Assembly (NCBI GenBank): GCA_029721435.1
Contig: CM056574.1
Location: 79,021,001 to 79,085,000 of the forward strand
Source of the DNA: Gymnothorax reevesii
Taxonomy: Eukaryota > Chordata > Actinopteri > Anguilliformes > Muraenidae
DNA length: 64,000 nt
Reading direction: 5' to 3'
Positions 31,770 to 47,400 of this stretch are shown in pieces (positions within the stretch are counted from its first letter, which is position 1; every line of letters starts with the position of its first letter). Both the position numbers and the translations under genes were made by a program. The notes beneath the pieces are model-generated. The model saw only the letters and a program-made list of their open reading frames with translations, did not search any database and was not told the origin of the DNA.

Positions 31770-34700
31770 CATGTAAGTATTATTGGTTCTGGATCCAGGA
31801 GAGTATCATCCAGACCAACAACAGGTGTGATTAGTTCTGCTTTTAGGGCAGATTCTATTCAGTGCTGAAATTTTATGAAAATCTGTTCATTACATAAGGA
31901 CATACCGAATTGTTCCGAATATAAGACGATTCTGGATATGAGACTACTCCCCTTTCTCAAGTCATATTTTGGAAAAAATAGGGTTTTGATGACAAAATCT
32001 TGTTTTAGTCACTAAAGAATGATAATCATCGCAAAAATTTCTTTGAAAATACTGATAAAACAAACTGAGAGAAAAACCAATATAAAAGATTGCAGGCTGT
32101 TGTTTTGCGCCATCTATTGTTGTGAACATGTATTGAGTATAGACTATAAAACGCACACACAGGATGACTGTTATTGTTGGAAGCCTGGTCCACGGAAAAT
32201 ACGACGACCCCATTTCTCCGCTGTGACGTGTCTTTAATGGAACGGCGGAGGCGTCAAAGATAAAACAGGGTCACTTGAGCAAAAGGAGAGAAAATAGTAA
32301 ACATGCCCGATGGACGAGAGATGTTAATTTACTGAGATTCCGCTGAGAAGTCACTGTTATGTCAAAGACGCAGAGTGCATCGTATGCCTGTTCCGTGGAT
32401 ATATAAAAAGCACCGTTGCCATAAACATATCTCCCCAGCGGGCCACGGTACGAAGCAGATTCCCCGTCCGTCATGGAGACATATACAGGCGTACGTGCGA
32501 TTAGGTAGTGATTGTTTTTAAATTTCATTTGATTTCATTTGACACACTCTTTTTACTTGAACAAAAGATTGACTGCAATTCCGCACCATGCTTTCTGTTA
32601 ACGTTCTGACAAAATGTGCCAGCCCTCCATGCTGAGGGTCGGGCGTGTAAAGTCACCGAACAGGCCTTGTGGTGACGTGTCTTAAATGGAACACCCGAGG
32701 CGTCATAAATCAGACCGGGTCACTTGAGCAGAAGAAAACAAAGGAGTAAACAAGCCCGATGGATGAGAGGTTCGAATTCTCTTGGATTCTGCTGAGAAGT
32801 CGCAGTGACGTCAAAGAGCCAGAGTGCATCGAATGTTCAATTTGTTGCTATAACAACAGCACCGTTGCTATAAACAACTCTGCCCAGGGGGCCGACGGAA
32901 GAATGCTGATTCTCAGTCCGTGTCCAATGCTCATGGAAACATGTCCAGGTGTACGTGCGATTTGGCAGTGATTTTATTTTTATGAAATTAGATTTTAATT
33001 GACTCACTCTTTGTTTAAACAAAAAAATGACCGCTATTCAGTAGCATGCTTTCTGTTTACGTATTGACAAAATGTGCCTGCCCTCCACTTAGCCGTCGGG
33101 CTTGTCTTGTGACCAGACAGACTGTCCGCTGTGACGTGTCTTAAATGGATCAGCGGAGGTTTCAAATTCTCCGGCAGCTACAGGTCTCAAAAAAGTTGGG
33201 ACACTTGTAAAAAGGGGCTTTAAAAGCATTGAATTTCTAAGAGAATCAGCTGAAAGAACATTTAGCAAGTAATTAAGTTAACTGTCATCTGCTGCGCAAC
33301 ACGATTACTTATAAAAGGGTTGTCATTGAGAGGCTGAGTTTCTCAGAAGTAAAGATGGCCAGAGGCTCTCCCACCTGTGAAGGCTTGCATAAAAAAAAAT
33401 GTTGAATACTTTAAAAACACTGCTCCTCGACGTTAAATTGCAAAGGCATTGAAGGTCTCATCATCTTCAGTACATGACATCATCAAAAGATTCAGAGTAA
33501 CTGGAAAAATCTCTGCGTGTAAGGGACTAGGCTGAGACCTTTACTGGATGCCCTTTATCTTCGGACCCTCAGATGCCACTGCATCACTCACTGGCATGAT
33601 TCTTGGGATTCTGCAATAATAGAGAAAGAAAAAACATCACTGATTATACCTAGAACTGCCACAAGGTCATTTTGACCTACATTAGTCCCAGTGCAAAAAA
33701 ATGTAAATGGACTATATAGCGGCTGACTATGGAGCTAGTCAGATTGGCAGCTCAAAGCACTTGACAGTAGCCTAATACCTCACGTATGCCCATTTATGCA
33801 ACACATTCATACACTGACGGCTACGCAAGGCAGTCAACTGCAACTGCATTTTGTTACTTTTTGAATGGTGTGCAGGCGCATATATAAGCCAGTTGCTGTC
33901 ATGACGTCAGAATCAATTTGTTCTCCCATTTTGCAGGTAGAAATTGTGATTGTCACAGAGCTGTTCTTCTATTCATTTAGTTTATTTAGTAAGCTGGTTA
34001 GGATTCCAGAAAAAGAAATGGATCAGAGGAAACGGATGAATGTAAGTCAGGCTTTGGCAAAGCTTCAGGACATGAGTTCTTGTGAGTCAGATGGAGAAGA
34101 AATATCAGGGCACAGTGATGCTTCTAAGTCTAGTGAATCCGACTCCGATTTTGAAACTGAATGCGATCGTGAGCCACACGGTAAAGGTATCACAGCTGCT
34201 GGGCAAACTAAGCCTTTGATGCCAGGAAGGTCACCAAAACTGGATATTTATTCACGTCATAATGCTTAGGTTTCAAAGCATAATTTCAAGTCCAAATACT
34301 TTGAAACATTTAAAATTAGCCACAATAGCCAACAAATTGAAGCTTTAAAGCTCTGACCTCTATACTATTTAATCAATGAAGAATCTTAGCAAAACACCAT
34401 TTATTGTCCTCCGAATTCTGAAAGTACTTTGAAATGCTTTCACTGAGGCAACACGTCACAGCTTAGAAGTATTACAAAGAGTGGTGCATTTTTGTCAATA
34501 AAGAGGATGCAGTCATATTTCCACGTCATCCATGCCATGATGAAGGGAGACGCAGTAGCGCTGTGGAGAGCATGGGCTTGACTTGGGATGGAAAAATTCT
34601 GTGTTCAAGTCCTTGCCTTAGCCTGTGCAAAGTGTTCTCAGGCAAAACTCTTCACTTCCACACTGCCTCACTCTACCCAGGTGTACAAATGGGTACCAGC

Positions 34701-34946
34701 AAAATTGTCAGCGAAACTTGACTGAGAGCAGTGGGAGAACCCGAGTTGGACTAGTGTCCCATCGAGGGGGTTTAGCAATACTCCTATTTGCTTCATGTCA
34801 CAGAAACCAGGGTTAAACACAGGCCTGGTGGGCCTCCAGGCATGACCTCCACGCATGGTTAGAAATAGTCTTTATTCCGTCTGAGAAGCTGCTCATTTTG
34901 AAAACAAGAAGGGCACTTGGTAGAGCTCTTACCTCCGCCATGCCCA
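31770..34946 (+). repeat. Unit 11 (3177 bp)
   Basis: Acidic frame at 33865-34269. The SINE tail returns to GGTTAAACAC here. GAGCTCTTACC near 34927 is private; GACCTACATT and TTTTGTTACT are retained. Confidence 0.95.
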
Positions 34947-37900
34947 CATGTAAGTATTATTGGTTCTGGATCCAGGAGAGTATCATCCAGACCAACAACA
35001 GGTGTGATTAGTTCTGCTTTTAGGGCAGATTCTATTCAGTGCTGAAATTTTATGAAAATCTGTTCATTACATAAGGACATACCGAATTGTTCCGAATATA
35101 AGACGATTCTGGATATGAGACTACTCCCCTTTCTCAAGTCATATTTTGGAAAAAATAGGGTTTTGATGACAAAATCTTGTTTTAGTCACTAAAGAATGAT
35201 AATCATCGCAAAAATTTCTTTGAAAATACTGATAAAACAAACTGAGAGAAAAACCAATATAAAAGATTGCAGGCTGTTGTTTTGCGCCATCTATTGTTGT
35301 GAACATGTATTGAGTATAGACTATAAAACGCACACACAGGATGACTGTTATTGTTGGAAGCCTGGTCCACGGAAAATACGACGACCCCATTTCTCCGCTG
35401 TGACGTGTCTTTAATGGAACGGCGGAGGCGTCAAAGATAAAACAGGGTCACTTGAGCAAAAGGAGAGAAAATAGTAAACATGCCCGATGGACGAGAGATG
35501 TTAATTTACTGAGATTCCGCTGAGAAGTCACTGTTATGTCAAAGACGCAGAGTGCATCGTATGCCTGTTCCGTGGATATATAAAAAGCACCGTTGCCATA
35601 AACATATCTCCCCAGCGGGCCACGGTACGAAGCAGATTCCCCGTCCGTCATGGAGACATATACAGGCGTACGTGCGATTAGGTAGTGATTGTTTTTAAAT
35701 TTCATTTGATTTCATTTGACACACTCTTTTTACTTGAACAAAAGATTGACTGCAATTCCGCACCATGCTTTCTGTTAACGTTCTGACAAAATGTGCCAGC
35801 CCTCCATGCTGAGGGTCGGGCGTGTAAAGTCACCGAACAGGCCTTGTGGTGACGTGTCTTAAATGGAACACCCGAGGCGTCATAAATCAGACCGGGTCAC
35901 TTGAGCAGAAGAAAACAAAGGAGTAAACAAGCCCGATGGATGAGAGGTTCGAATTCTCTTGGATTCTGCTGAGAAGTCGCAGTGACGTCAAAGAGCCAGA
36001 GTGCATCGAATGTTCAATTTGTTGCTATAACAACAGCACCGTTGCTATAAACAACTCTGCCCAGGGGGCCGACGGAAGAATGCTGATTCTCAGTCCGTGT
36101 CCAATGCTCATGGAAACATGTCCAGGTGTACGTGCGATTTGGCAGTGATTTTATTTTTATGAAATTAGATTTTAATTGACTCACTCTTTGTTTAAACAAA
36201 AAAATGACCGCTATTCAGTAGCATGCTTTCTGTTTACGTATTGACAAAATGTGCCTGCCCTCCACTTAGCCGTCGGGCTTGTCTTGTGACCAGACAGACT
36301 GTCCGCTGTGACGTGTCTTAAATGGATCAGCGGAGGTTTCAAATTCTCCGGCAGCTACAGGTCTCAAAAAAGTTGGGACACTTGTAAAAAGGGGCTTTAA
36401 AAGCATTGAATTTCTAAGAGAATCAGCTGAAAGAACATTTAGCAAGTAATTAAGTTAACTGTCATCTGCTGCGCAACACGATTACTTATAAAAGGGTTGT
36501 CATTGAGAGGCTGAGTTTCTCAGAAGTAAAGATGGCCAGAGGCTCTCCCACCTGTGAAGGCTTGCATAAAAAAAAATGTTGAATACTTTAAAAACACTGC
36601 TCCTCGACGTTAAATTGCAAAGGCATTGAAGGTCTCATCATCTTCAGTACATGACATCATCAAAAGATTCAGAGTAACTGGAAAAATCTCTGCGTGTAAG
36701 GGACTAGGCTGAGACCTTTACTGGATGCCCTTTATCTTCGGACCCTCAGATGCCACTGCATCACTCACTGGCATGATTCTTGGGATTCTGCAATAATAGA
36801 GAAAGAAAAAACATCACTGATTATACCTAGAACTGCCACAAGGTCATTTTGACCTACATTAGTCCCAGTGCAAAAAAATGTAAATGGACTATATAGCGGC
36901 TGACTATGGAGCTAGTCAGATTGGCAGCTCAAAGCACTTGACAGTAGCCTAATACCTCACGTATGCCCATTTATGCAACACATTCATACACTGACGGCTA
37001 CGCAAGGCAGTCAACTGCAACTGCATTTTGTTACTTTTTGAATGGTGTGCAGGCGCATATATAAGCCAGTTGCTGTCATGACGTCAGAATCAATTTGTTC
37101 TCCCATTTTGCAGGTAGAAATTGTGATTGTCACAGAGCTGTTCTTCTATTCATTTAGTTTATTTAGTAAGCTGGTTAGGATTCCAGAAAAAGAAATGGAT
37201 CAGAGGAAACGGATGAATGTAAGTCAGGCTTTGGCAAAGCTTCAGGACATGAGTTCTTGTGAGTCAGATGGAGAAGAAATATCAGGGCACAGTGATGCTT
37301 CTAAGTCTAGTGAATCCGACTCCGATTTTGAAACTGAATGCGATCGTGAGCCACACGGTAAAGGTATCACAGCTGCTGGGCAAACTAAGCCTTTGATGCC
37401 AGGAAGGTCACCAAAACTGGATATTTATTCACGTCATAATGCTTAGGTTTCAAAGCATAATTTCAAGTCCAAATACTTTGAAACATTTAAAATTAGCCAC
37501 AATAGCCAACAAATTGAAGCTTTAAAGCTCTGACCTCTATACTATTTAATCAATGAAGAATCTTAGCAAAACACCATTTATTGTCCTCCGAATTCTGAAA
37601 GTACTTTGAAATGCTTTCACTGAGGCAACACGTCACAGCTTAGAAGTATTACAAAGAGTGGTGCATTTTTGTCAATAAAGAGGATGCAGTCATATTTCCA
37701 CGTCATCCATGCCATGATGAAGGGAGACGCAGTAGCGCTGTGGAGTGCATGGGCTTGACTTGGGATGGAAAAATTCTGTGTTCAAGTCCTTGCCTTAGCC
37801 TGTGCAAAGTGTTCTCAGGCAAAACTCTTCACTTCCACACTGCCTCACTCTACCCAGGTGTACAAATGGGTACCAGCAAAATTGTCAGCGAAACTTGACT

Positions 37901-38123
37901 GAGAGCAGTGGGAGAACCCGAGTTGGACTAGTGTCCCATCGAGGGGGTTTAGCAATACTCCTATTTGCTTCATGTCACAGAAACCAGGGTTAAACACAGG
38001 CCTGGTGGGCCTCCAGGCATGACCTCCACGCATGGTTAGAAATAGTCTTTATTCCGTCTGAGAAGCTGCTCATTTTGAAAACAAGAAGGGCACTTGGTAG
38101 AGCTCATACCTCCGCCATGCCCA
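34947..38123 (+). repeat. Unit 12 (3177 bp)
   Basis: Acidic frame at 37042-37446. It is the last unit carrying both GACCTACATT and TTTTGTTACT. GTGGAGTGCATGG in the SINE head near 37746 is private. Confidence 0.95.
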
Positions 38124-41100
38124 CATGTAAGTATTATTGGTTCTGGATCCAGGAGAGTATCATCCAGACCAACAACAGGTGTGATTAGTTCTGCTTTTAG
38201 GGCAGATTCTATTCAGTGCTGAAATTTTATGAAAATCTGTTCATTACATAAGGACATACCGAATTGTTCCGAATATAAGACGATTCTGGATATGAGACTA
38301 CTCCCCTTTCTCAAGTCATATTTTGGAAAAAATAGGGTTTTGATGACAAAATCTTGTTTTGGTCACTAAAGAATGATAATCATCGCAAAAATTTCTTTGA
38401 AAATACTGATAAAACAAACTGAGAGAAAAACCAATATAAAAGATTGCAGGCTGTTGTTTTGCGCCATCTATTGTTGTGAACATGTATTGAGTATAGACTA
38501 TAAAACGCTCACACAGGATGACTGTTATTGTTGGAAGCCTGGTCCACGGAAAATACGACGACCCCATTTCTCCGCTGTGACGTGTCTTTAATGGAACGGC
38601 GGAGGCGTCAAAGATAAAACAGGGTCACTTGAGCAAAAGGAGAGAAAATAGTAAACATGCCCGATGGACGAGAGATGTTAATTTACTGAGATTCCGCTGA
38701 GAAGTCACTGTTATGTCAAAGACGCAGAGTGCATCGTATGCCTGTTCCGTGGATATATAAAAAGCACCGTTGCCATAAACATATCTCCCCAGCGGGCCAC
38801 GGTACGAAGCAGATTCCCCGTCCGTCATGGAGACATATACAGGCGTACGTGCGATTAGGTAGTGATTGTTTTTAAATTTCATTTGATTTCATTTGACACA
38901 CTCTTTTTACTTGAACAAAAGATTGACTGCAATTCCGCACCATGCTTTCTGTTAACGTTCTGACAAAATGTGCCAGCCCTCCATGCTGAGGGTCGGGCGT
39001 GTAAAGTCACCGAACAGGCCTTGTGGTGACGTGTCTTAAATGGAACACCCGAGGCGTCATAAATCAGACCGGGTCACTTGAGCAGAAGAAAACAAAGGAG
39101 TAAACAAGCCCGATGGATGAGAGGTTCGAATTCTCTTGGATTCTGCTGAGAAGTCGCAGTGACGTCAAAGAGCCAGAGTGCATCGAATGTTCAATTTGTT
39201 GCTATAACAACAGCACCGTTGCTATAAACAACTCTGCCCAGGGGGCCGACGGAAGAATGCTGATTCTCAGTCCGTGTCCAATGCTCATGGAAACATGTCC
39301 AGGTGTACGTGCGATTTGGCAGTGATTTTATTTTTATGAAATTAGATTTTAATTGACTCACTCTTTGTTTAAACAAAAAAATGACCGCTATTCAGTAGCA
39401 TGCTTTCTGTTTACGTATTGACAAAATGTGCCTGCCCTCCACTTAGCCGTCGGGCTTGTCTTGTGACCAGACAGACTGTCCGCTGTGACGTGTCTTAAAT
39501 GGATCAGCGGAGGTTTCAAATTCTCCGGCAGCTACAGGTCTCAAAAAAGTTGGGACACTTGTAAAAAGGGGCTTTAAAAGCATTGAATTTCTAAGAGAAT
39601 CAGCTGAAAGAACATTTAGCAAGTAATTAAGTTAACTGTCATCTGCTGCGCAACACGATTACTTATAAAAGGGTTGTCATTGAGAGGCTGAGTTTCTCAG
39701 AAGTAAAGATGGCCAGAGGCTCTCCCACCTGTGAAGGCTTGCATAAAAAAAAATGTTGAATACTTTAAAAACACTGCTCCTCGACGTTAAATTGCAAAGG
39801 CATTGAAGGTCTCATCATCTTCAGTACATGACATCATCAAAAGATTCAGAGTAACTGGAAAAATCTCTGCGTGTAAGGGACTAGGCTGAGACCTTTACTG
39901 GATGCCCTTTATCTTCGGACCCTCAGATGCCACTGCATCACTCACTGGCATGATTCTTGGGATTCTGCAATAATAGAGAAAGAAAAAACATCACTGATTA
40001 TACCTAGAACTGCCACAAGGTCATTTTGACCTCCATTAGTCCCAGTGCAAAAAAATGTAAATGGACTATATAGCGGCTGACTATGGAGCTAGTCAGATTG
40101 GCAGCTCAAAGCACTTGACAGTAGCCTAATACCTCACGTATGCCCATTTATGCAACACATTCATACACTGACGGCTACGCAAGGCAGTCAACTGCAACTG
40201 CATTTTGTCACTTTTTGAATGGTGTGCAGGCGCATATATAAGCCAGTTGCTGTCATGACGTCAGAATCAATTTGTTCTCCCATTTTGCAGGTAGAAATTG
40301 TGATTGTCACAGAGCTGTTCTTCTATTCATTTAGTTTATTTAGTAAGCTGGTTAGGATTCCAGAAAAAGAAATGGATCAGAGGAAACGGATGAATGTAAG
40401 TCAGGCTTTGGCAAAGCTTCAGGACATGAGTTCTTGTGAGTCAGATGGAGAAGAAATATCAGGGCACAGTGATGCTTCTAAGTCTAGTGAATCCGACTCC
40501 GATTTTGAAACTGAATGCGATCGTGAGCCACACGGTAAAGGTATCACAGGTGCTGGGCAAACTAAGCCTTTGATGACAGGAAGGTCACCAAAACTGGATA
40601 TTTATTCACGTCATAATGCTTAGGTTTCAAAGCATAATTTCAAGTCCAAATACTTTGAAACATTTAAAATTAGCCACAATAGCCAACAAATTGAAGCTTT
40701 AAAGCTCTGACCTCTATACTATTTAATCAATGAAGAATCTTAGCAAAACACCATTTATTGTCCTCCGAATTCTGAAAGTACTTTGAAATGCTTTCACTGA
40801 GGCAACACGTCACAGCTGAGAAGTATTACAAAGAGTGGTGCATTTTTGTCAATAAAGAGGATGCAGTCATATTTCCACGTCATCCATGCCATGATGAAGG
40901 GAGACGCAGTAGCGCTGTGGAGAGCATGGGCTTGACTTGGGATGGAAAAATTCTGTGTTCAAGTCCTTGCCTTAGCCTGTGCAAAGTGTTCTCAGGCAAA
41001 ACTCTTCACTTCCACACTGCCTCACTCTACCCAGGTGTACAAATGGGTACCAGCAAAATTGTCAGCGAAACTTGACTGAGAGCAGTGGGAGAACCCGAGT

Positions 41101-41300
41101 TGGACTAGTGTCCCATCGAGGGGGTTTAGCAATACTCCTATTTGCTTCATGTCACAGAAACCAGGGTTTAACACAGGCCTGGTGGGCCTCCAGGCATGAC
41201 CTCCACGCATGGTTAGAAATAGTCTTTATTCCGTCTGAGAAGCTGCTCATTTTGAAAACAAGAAGGGCACTTGATAGAGCTCATACCTCCGCCATGCCCA
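38124..41300 (+). repeat. Unit 13 (3177 bp)
   Basis: Acidic frame at 40219-40623 with Ala to Gly and Pro to Thr changes shared with unit 14; 95-codon frame at 40788-41075. It reverts to GACCTCCATT and TTTTGTCACT, and these states hold to the end. TTTTGGTCAC near 38360 is shared only with unit 7; CTTGATAGAG near 41275 only with unit 14. Confidence 0.95.
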
Positions 41301-44300
41301 CATGTAAGTATTATTGGTTCTGGATCCAGGAGAGTATCATCCAGACCAACAACAGGTGTGATTAGTTCTGCTTTTAGGGCAGATTCTATTCAGTGCTGAA
41401 ATTTTATGAAAATCTGTTCATTACATAAGGACATACCGAATTGTTCCGAATATAAGACGATTCTGGATATGAGACTACTCCCCTTTCTCAAGTCATATTT
41501 TGGAAAAAATAGGGTTTTGATGACAAAATCTTGTTTTAGTCACTAAAGAATGATAATCATCGCAAAAATTTCTTTGAAAATACTGATAAAACAAACTGAG
41601 AGAAAAACCAATATAAAAGATTGCAGGCTGTTGTTTTGCGCCATCTATTGTTGTGAACATGTATTGAGTATAGACTATAAAACGCTCACACAGGATGACT
41701 GTTATTGTTGGAAGCCTGGTCCACGGAAAATACGACGACCCCATTTCTCCGCTGTGACGTGTCTTTAATGGAACGGCGGAGGCGTCAAAGATAAAACAGG
41801 GTCACTTGAGCAAAAGGAGAGAAAATAGTAAACATGCCCGATGGACGAGAGATGTTAATTTACTGAGATTCCGCTGAGAAGTCACTGTTATGTCAAAGAC
41901 GCAGAGTGCATCGTATGCCTGTTCCGTGGATATATAAAAAGCACCGTTGCCATAAACATATCTCCCCAGCGGGCCACGGTACGAAGCAGATTCCCCGTCC
42001 GTCATGGAGACATATACAGGCGTACGTGCGATTAGGTAGTGATTGTTTTTAAATTTCATTTGATTTCATTTGACACACTCTTTTTACTTGAACAAAAGAT
42101 TGACTGCAATTCCGCACCATGCTTTCTGTTAACGTTCTGACAAAATGTGCCAGCCCTCCATGCTGAGGGTCGGGCGTGTAAAGTCACCGAACAGGCCTTG
42201 TGGTGACGTGTCTTAAATGGAACACCCGAGGCGTCATAAATCAGACCGGGTCACTTGAGCAGAAGAAAACAAAGGAGTAAACAAGCCCGATGGATGAGAG
42301 GTTCGAATTCTCTTGGATTCTGCTGAGAAGTCGCAGTGACGTCAAAGAGCCAGAGTGCATCGAATGTTCAATTTGTTGCTATAACAACAGCACCGTTGCT
42401 ATAAACAACTCTGCCCAGGGGGCCGACGGAAGAATGCTGATTCTCAGTCCGTGTCCAATGCTCATGGAAACATGTCCAGGTGTACGTGCGATTTGGCAGT
42501 GATTTTATTTTTATGAAATTAGATTTTAATTGACTCACTCTTTGTTTAAACAAAAAAATGACCGCTATTCAGTAGCATGCTTTCTGTTTACGTATTGACA
42601 AAATGTGCCTGCCCTCCACTTAGCCGTCGGGCTTGTCTTGTGACCAGACAGACTGTCCGCTGTGACGTGTCTTAAATGGATCAGCGGAGGTTTCAAATTC
42701 TCCGGCAGCTACAGGTCTCAAAAAAGTTGGGACACTTGTAAAAAGGGGCTTTAAAAGCATTGAATTTCTAAGAGAATCAGCTGAAAGAACATTTAGCAAG
42801 TAATTAAGTTAACTGTCATCTGCTGCGCAACACGATTACTTATAAAAGGGTTGTCATTGAGAGGCTGAGTTTCTCAGAAGTAAAGATGGCCAGAGGCTCT
42901 CCCACCTGTGAAGGCTTGCATAAAAAAAAATGTTGAATACTTTAAAAACACTGCTCCTCGACGTTAAATTGCAAAGGCATTGAAGGTCTCATCATCTTCA
43001 GTACATGACATCATCAAAAGATTCAGAGTAACTGGAAAAATCTCTGCGTGTAAGGGACTAGGCTGAGACCTTTACTGGATGCCCTTTATCTTCGGACCCT
43101 CAGATGCCACTGCATCACTCACTGGCATGATTCTTGGGATTCTGCAATAATAGAGAAAGAAAAAACATCACTGATTATACCTAGAACTGCCACAAGGTCA
43201 TTTTGACCTCCATTAGTCCCAGTGCAAAAAAATGTAAATGGACTATATAGCGGCTGACTATGGAGCTAGTCAGATTGGCAGCTCAAAGCACTTGACAGTA
43301 GCCTAATACCTCACGTATGCCCATTTATGCAACACATTCATACACTGACGGCTACGCAAGGCAGTCAACTGCAACTGCATTTTGTCACTTTTTGAATGGT
43401 GTGCAGGCGCATATATAAGCCAGTTGCTGTCATGACGTCAGAATCAATTTGTTCTCCCATTTTGCAGGTAGAAATTGTGATTGTCACAGAGCTGTTCTTC
43501 TATTCATTTAGTTTATTTAGTAAGCTGGTTAGGATTCCAGAAAAAGAAATGGATCAGAGGAAACGGATGAATGTAAGTCAGGCTTTGGCAAAGCTTCAGG
43601 ACATGAGTTCTTGTGAGTCAGATGGAGAAGAAATATCAGGGCACAGTGATGCTTCTAAGTCTAGTGAATCCGACTCCGATTTTGAAACTGAATGCGATCG
43701 TGAGCCACACGGTAAAGGTATCACAGGTGCTGGGCAAACTAAGCCTTTGATGACAGGAAGGTCACCAAAACTGGATATTTATTCACGTCATAATGCTTAG
43801 GTTTCAAAGCATAATTTCAAGTCCAAATACTTTGAAACATTTAAAATTAGCCACAATAGCCAACAAATTGAAGCTTTAAAGCTCTGACCTCTATACTATT
43901 TAATCAATGAAGAATCTTAGCAAAACACCATTTATTGTCCTCCGAATTCTGAAAGTACTTTGAAATGCTTTCACTGAGGCAACACGTCACAGCTGAGAAG
44001 TATTACAAAGAGTGGTGCATTTTTGTCAATAAAGAGGATGCAGTCATATTTCCACGTCATCCATGCCATGATGAAGGGAGACGCAGTAGCGCTGTGGAGA
44101 GCATGGGCTTGACTTGGGATGGAAAAATTCTGTGTTCAAGTCCTTGCCTTAGCCTGTGCAAAGTGTTCTCAGGCAAAACTCTTCACTTCCACACTGCCTC
44201 ACTCTACCCAGGTGTACAAATGGGTACCAGCAAAATTGTCAGCGAAACTTGACTGAGAGCAGTGGGAGAACCCGAGTTGGACTAGTGTCCCATCGAGGGG

Positions 44301-44477
44301 GTTTAGCAATACTCCTATTTGCTTCATGTCACAGAAACCAGGGTTTAACACAGGCCTGGTGGGCCTCCAGGCATGACCTCCACGCATGGTTAGAAATAGT
44401 CTTTATTCCGTCTGAGAAGCTGCTCATTTTGAAAACAAGAAGGGCACTTGATAGAGCTCATACCTCCGCCATGCCCA
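41301..44477 (+). repeat. Unit 14 (3177 bp), near-identical to unit 13
   Basis: Acidic frame at 43396-43800 and 95-codon frame at 43965-44252. It shares every unusual 3'-half state of unit 13 and differs mainly in having TTTTAGTCAC. This points to a very recent one-unit duplication or conversion. Confidence 0.95.
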
Positions 44478-47400
44478 CATGTAAGTATTATTGGTTCTGG
44501 ATCCAGGAGAGTATCATCCAGACCAACAACAGGTGTGATTAGTTCTGCTTTTAGGGCAGATTCTATTCAGTGCTGAAATTTTATGAAAATCTGTTCATTA
44601 CATAAGGACATACCGAATTGTTCCGAATATAAGACGATTCTGGATATGAGACTACTCCCCTTTCTCAAGTCATATTTTGGAAAAAATAGGGTTTTGATGA
44701 CAAAATCTTGTTTTAGTCACTAAAGAATGATAATCATCGCAAAAATTTCTTTGAAAATACTGATAAAACAAACTGAGAGAAAAACCAATATAAAAGATTG
44801 CAGGCTGTTGTTTTGCGCCATCTATTGTTGTGAACATGTATTGAGTATAGACTATAAAACGCTCACACAGGATGACTGTTATTGTTGGAAGCCTGGTCCA
44901 CGGAAAATACGACGACCCCATTTCTCCGCTGTGACGTGTCTTTAATGGAACGGCGGAGGCGTCAAAGATAAAACAGGGTCACTTGAGCAAAAGGAGAGAA
45001 AATAGTAAACATGCCCGATGGACGAGAGATGTTAATTTACTGAGATTCCGCTGAGAAGTCACTGTTATGTCAAAGACGCAGAGTGCATCGTATGCCTGTT
45101 CCGTGGATATATAAAAAGCACCGTTGCCATAAACATATCTCCCCAGCGGGCCACGGTACGAAGCAGATTCCCCGTCCGTCATGGAGACATATACAGGCGT
45201 ACGTGCGATTAGGTAGTGATTGTTTTTAAATTTCATTTGATTTCATTTGACACACTCTTTTTACTTGAACAAAAGATTGACTGCAATTCCGCACCATGCT
45301 TTCTGTTAACGTTCTGACAAAATGTGCCAGCCCTCCATGCTGAGGGTCGGGCGTGTAAAGTCACCGAACAGGCCTTGTGGTGACGTGTCTTAAATGGAAC
45401 ACCCGAGGCGTCATAAATCAGACCGGGTCACTTGAGCAGAAGAAAACAAAGGAGTAAACAAGCCCGATGGATGAGAGGTTCGAATTCTCTTGGATTCTGC
45501 TGAGAAGTCGCAGTGACGTCAAAGAGCCAGAGTGCATCGAATGTTCAATTTGTTGCTATAACAACAGCACCGTTGCTATAAACAACTCTGCCCAGGGGGC
45601 CGACGGAAGAATGCTGATTCTCAGTCCGTGTCCAATGCTCATGGAAACATGTCCAGGTGTACGTGCGATTTGGCAGTGATTTTATTTTTATGAAATTAGA
45701 TTTTAATTGACTCACTCTTTGTTTAAACAAAAAAATGACCGCTATTCAGTAGCATGCTTTCTGTTTACGTATTGACAAAATGTGCCTGCCCTCCACTTAG
45801 CCGTCGGGCTTGTCTTGTGACCAGACAGACTGTCCGCTGTGACGTGTCTTAAATGGATCAGCGGAGGTTTCAAATTCTCCGGCAGCTACAGGTCTCAAAA
45901 AAGTTGGGACACTTGTAAAAAGGGGCTTTAAAAGCATTGAATTTCTAAGAGAATCAGCTGAAAGAACATTTAGCAAGTAATTAAGTTAACTGTCATCTGC
46001 TGCGCAACACGATTACTTATAAAAGGGTTGTCATTGAGAGGCTGAGTTTCTCAGAAGTAAAGATGGCCAGAGGCTCTCCCACCTGTGAAGGCTTGCATAA
46101 AAAAAAATGTTGAATACTTTAAAAACACTGCTCCTCGACGTTAAATTGCAAAGGCATTGAAGGTCTCATCATCTTCAGTACATGACATCATCAAAAGATT
46201 CAGAGTAACTGGAAAAATCTCTGCGTGTAAGGGACTAGGCTGAGACCTTTACTGGATGCCCTTTATCTTCGGACCCTCAGATGCCACTGCATCACTCACT
46301 GGCATGATTCTTGGGATTCTGCAATAATAGAGAAAGAAAAAACATCACTGATTATACCTAGAACTGCCACAAGGTCATTTTGACCTCCATTAGTCCCAGT
46401 GCAAAAAAATGTAAATGGACTATATAGCGGCTGACTATGGAGCTAGTCAGATTGGCAGCTCAAAGCACTTGACAGTAGCCTAATACCTCACGTATGCCCA
46501 TTTATGCAACACATTCATACACTGACGGCTACGCAAGGCAGTCAACTGCAACTGCATTTTGTCACTTTTTGAATGGTGTGCAGGCGCATATATAAGCCAG
46601 TTGCTGTCATGACGTCAGAATCAATTTGTTCTCCCATTTTGCAGGTAGAAATTGTGATTGTCACAGAGCTGTTCTTCTATTCATTTAGTTTATTTAGTAA
46701 GCTGGTTAGGATTCCAGAAAAAGAAATGGATCAGAGGAAACGGATGAATGTAAGTCAGGCTTTGGCAAAGCTTCAGGACATGAGTTCTTGTGAGTCAGAT
46801 GGAGAAGAAATATCAGGGCACAGTGATGCTTCTAAGTCTAGTGAATCCGACTCCGATTTTGAAACTGAATGCGATCGTGAGCCACACGGTAAAGGTATCA
46901 CAGCTGCTGGGCAAACTAAGCCTTTGATGCCAGGAAGGTCACCAAAACTGGATATTTATTCACGTCATAATGCTTAGGTTTCACAGCATAATTTCAAGTC
47001 CAAATACTTTGAAACATTTAAAATTAGCCACAATAGCCAACAAATTGAAGCTTTAAAGCTCTGACCTCTATACTATTTAATCAATGAAGAATCTTAGCAA
47101 AACACCATTTATTTTTCTCCGAATTCTGAAAGTACTTTGAAATGCTTTCACTGAGGCAACACGTCACAGCTTAGAAGTATTACAAAGAGTGGTGCATTTT
47201 TGTCAATAAAGAGGATGCAGTCATATTTCCACGTCATCCATGCCATGATGAAGGGAGACGCAGTAGCGCTGTGGAGAGCATGGGCTTGACTTGGGATGGA
47301 AAAATTCTGTGTTCAAGTCCTTGCCTTAGCCTGTGCAAAGTGTTCTCAGGCAAAACTCTTCACTTCCACACTGCCTCACTCTACCCAGGTGTACAAATGG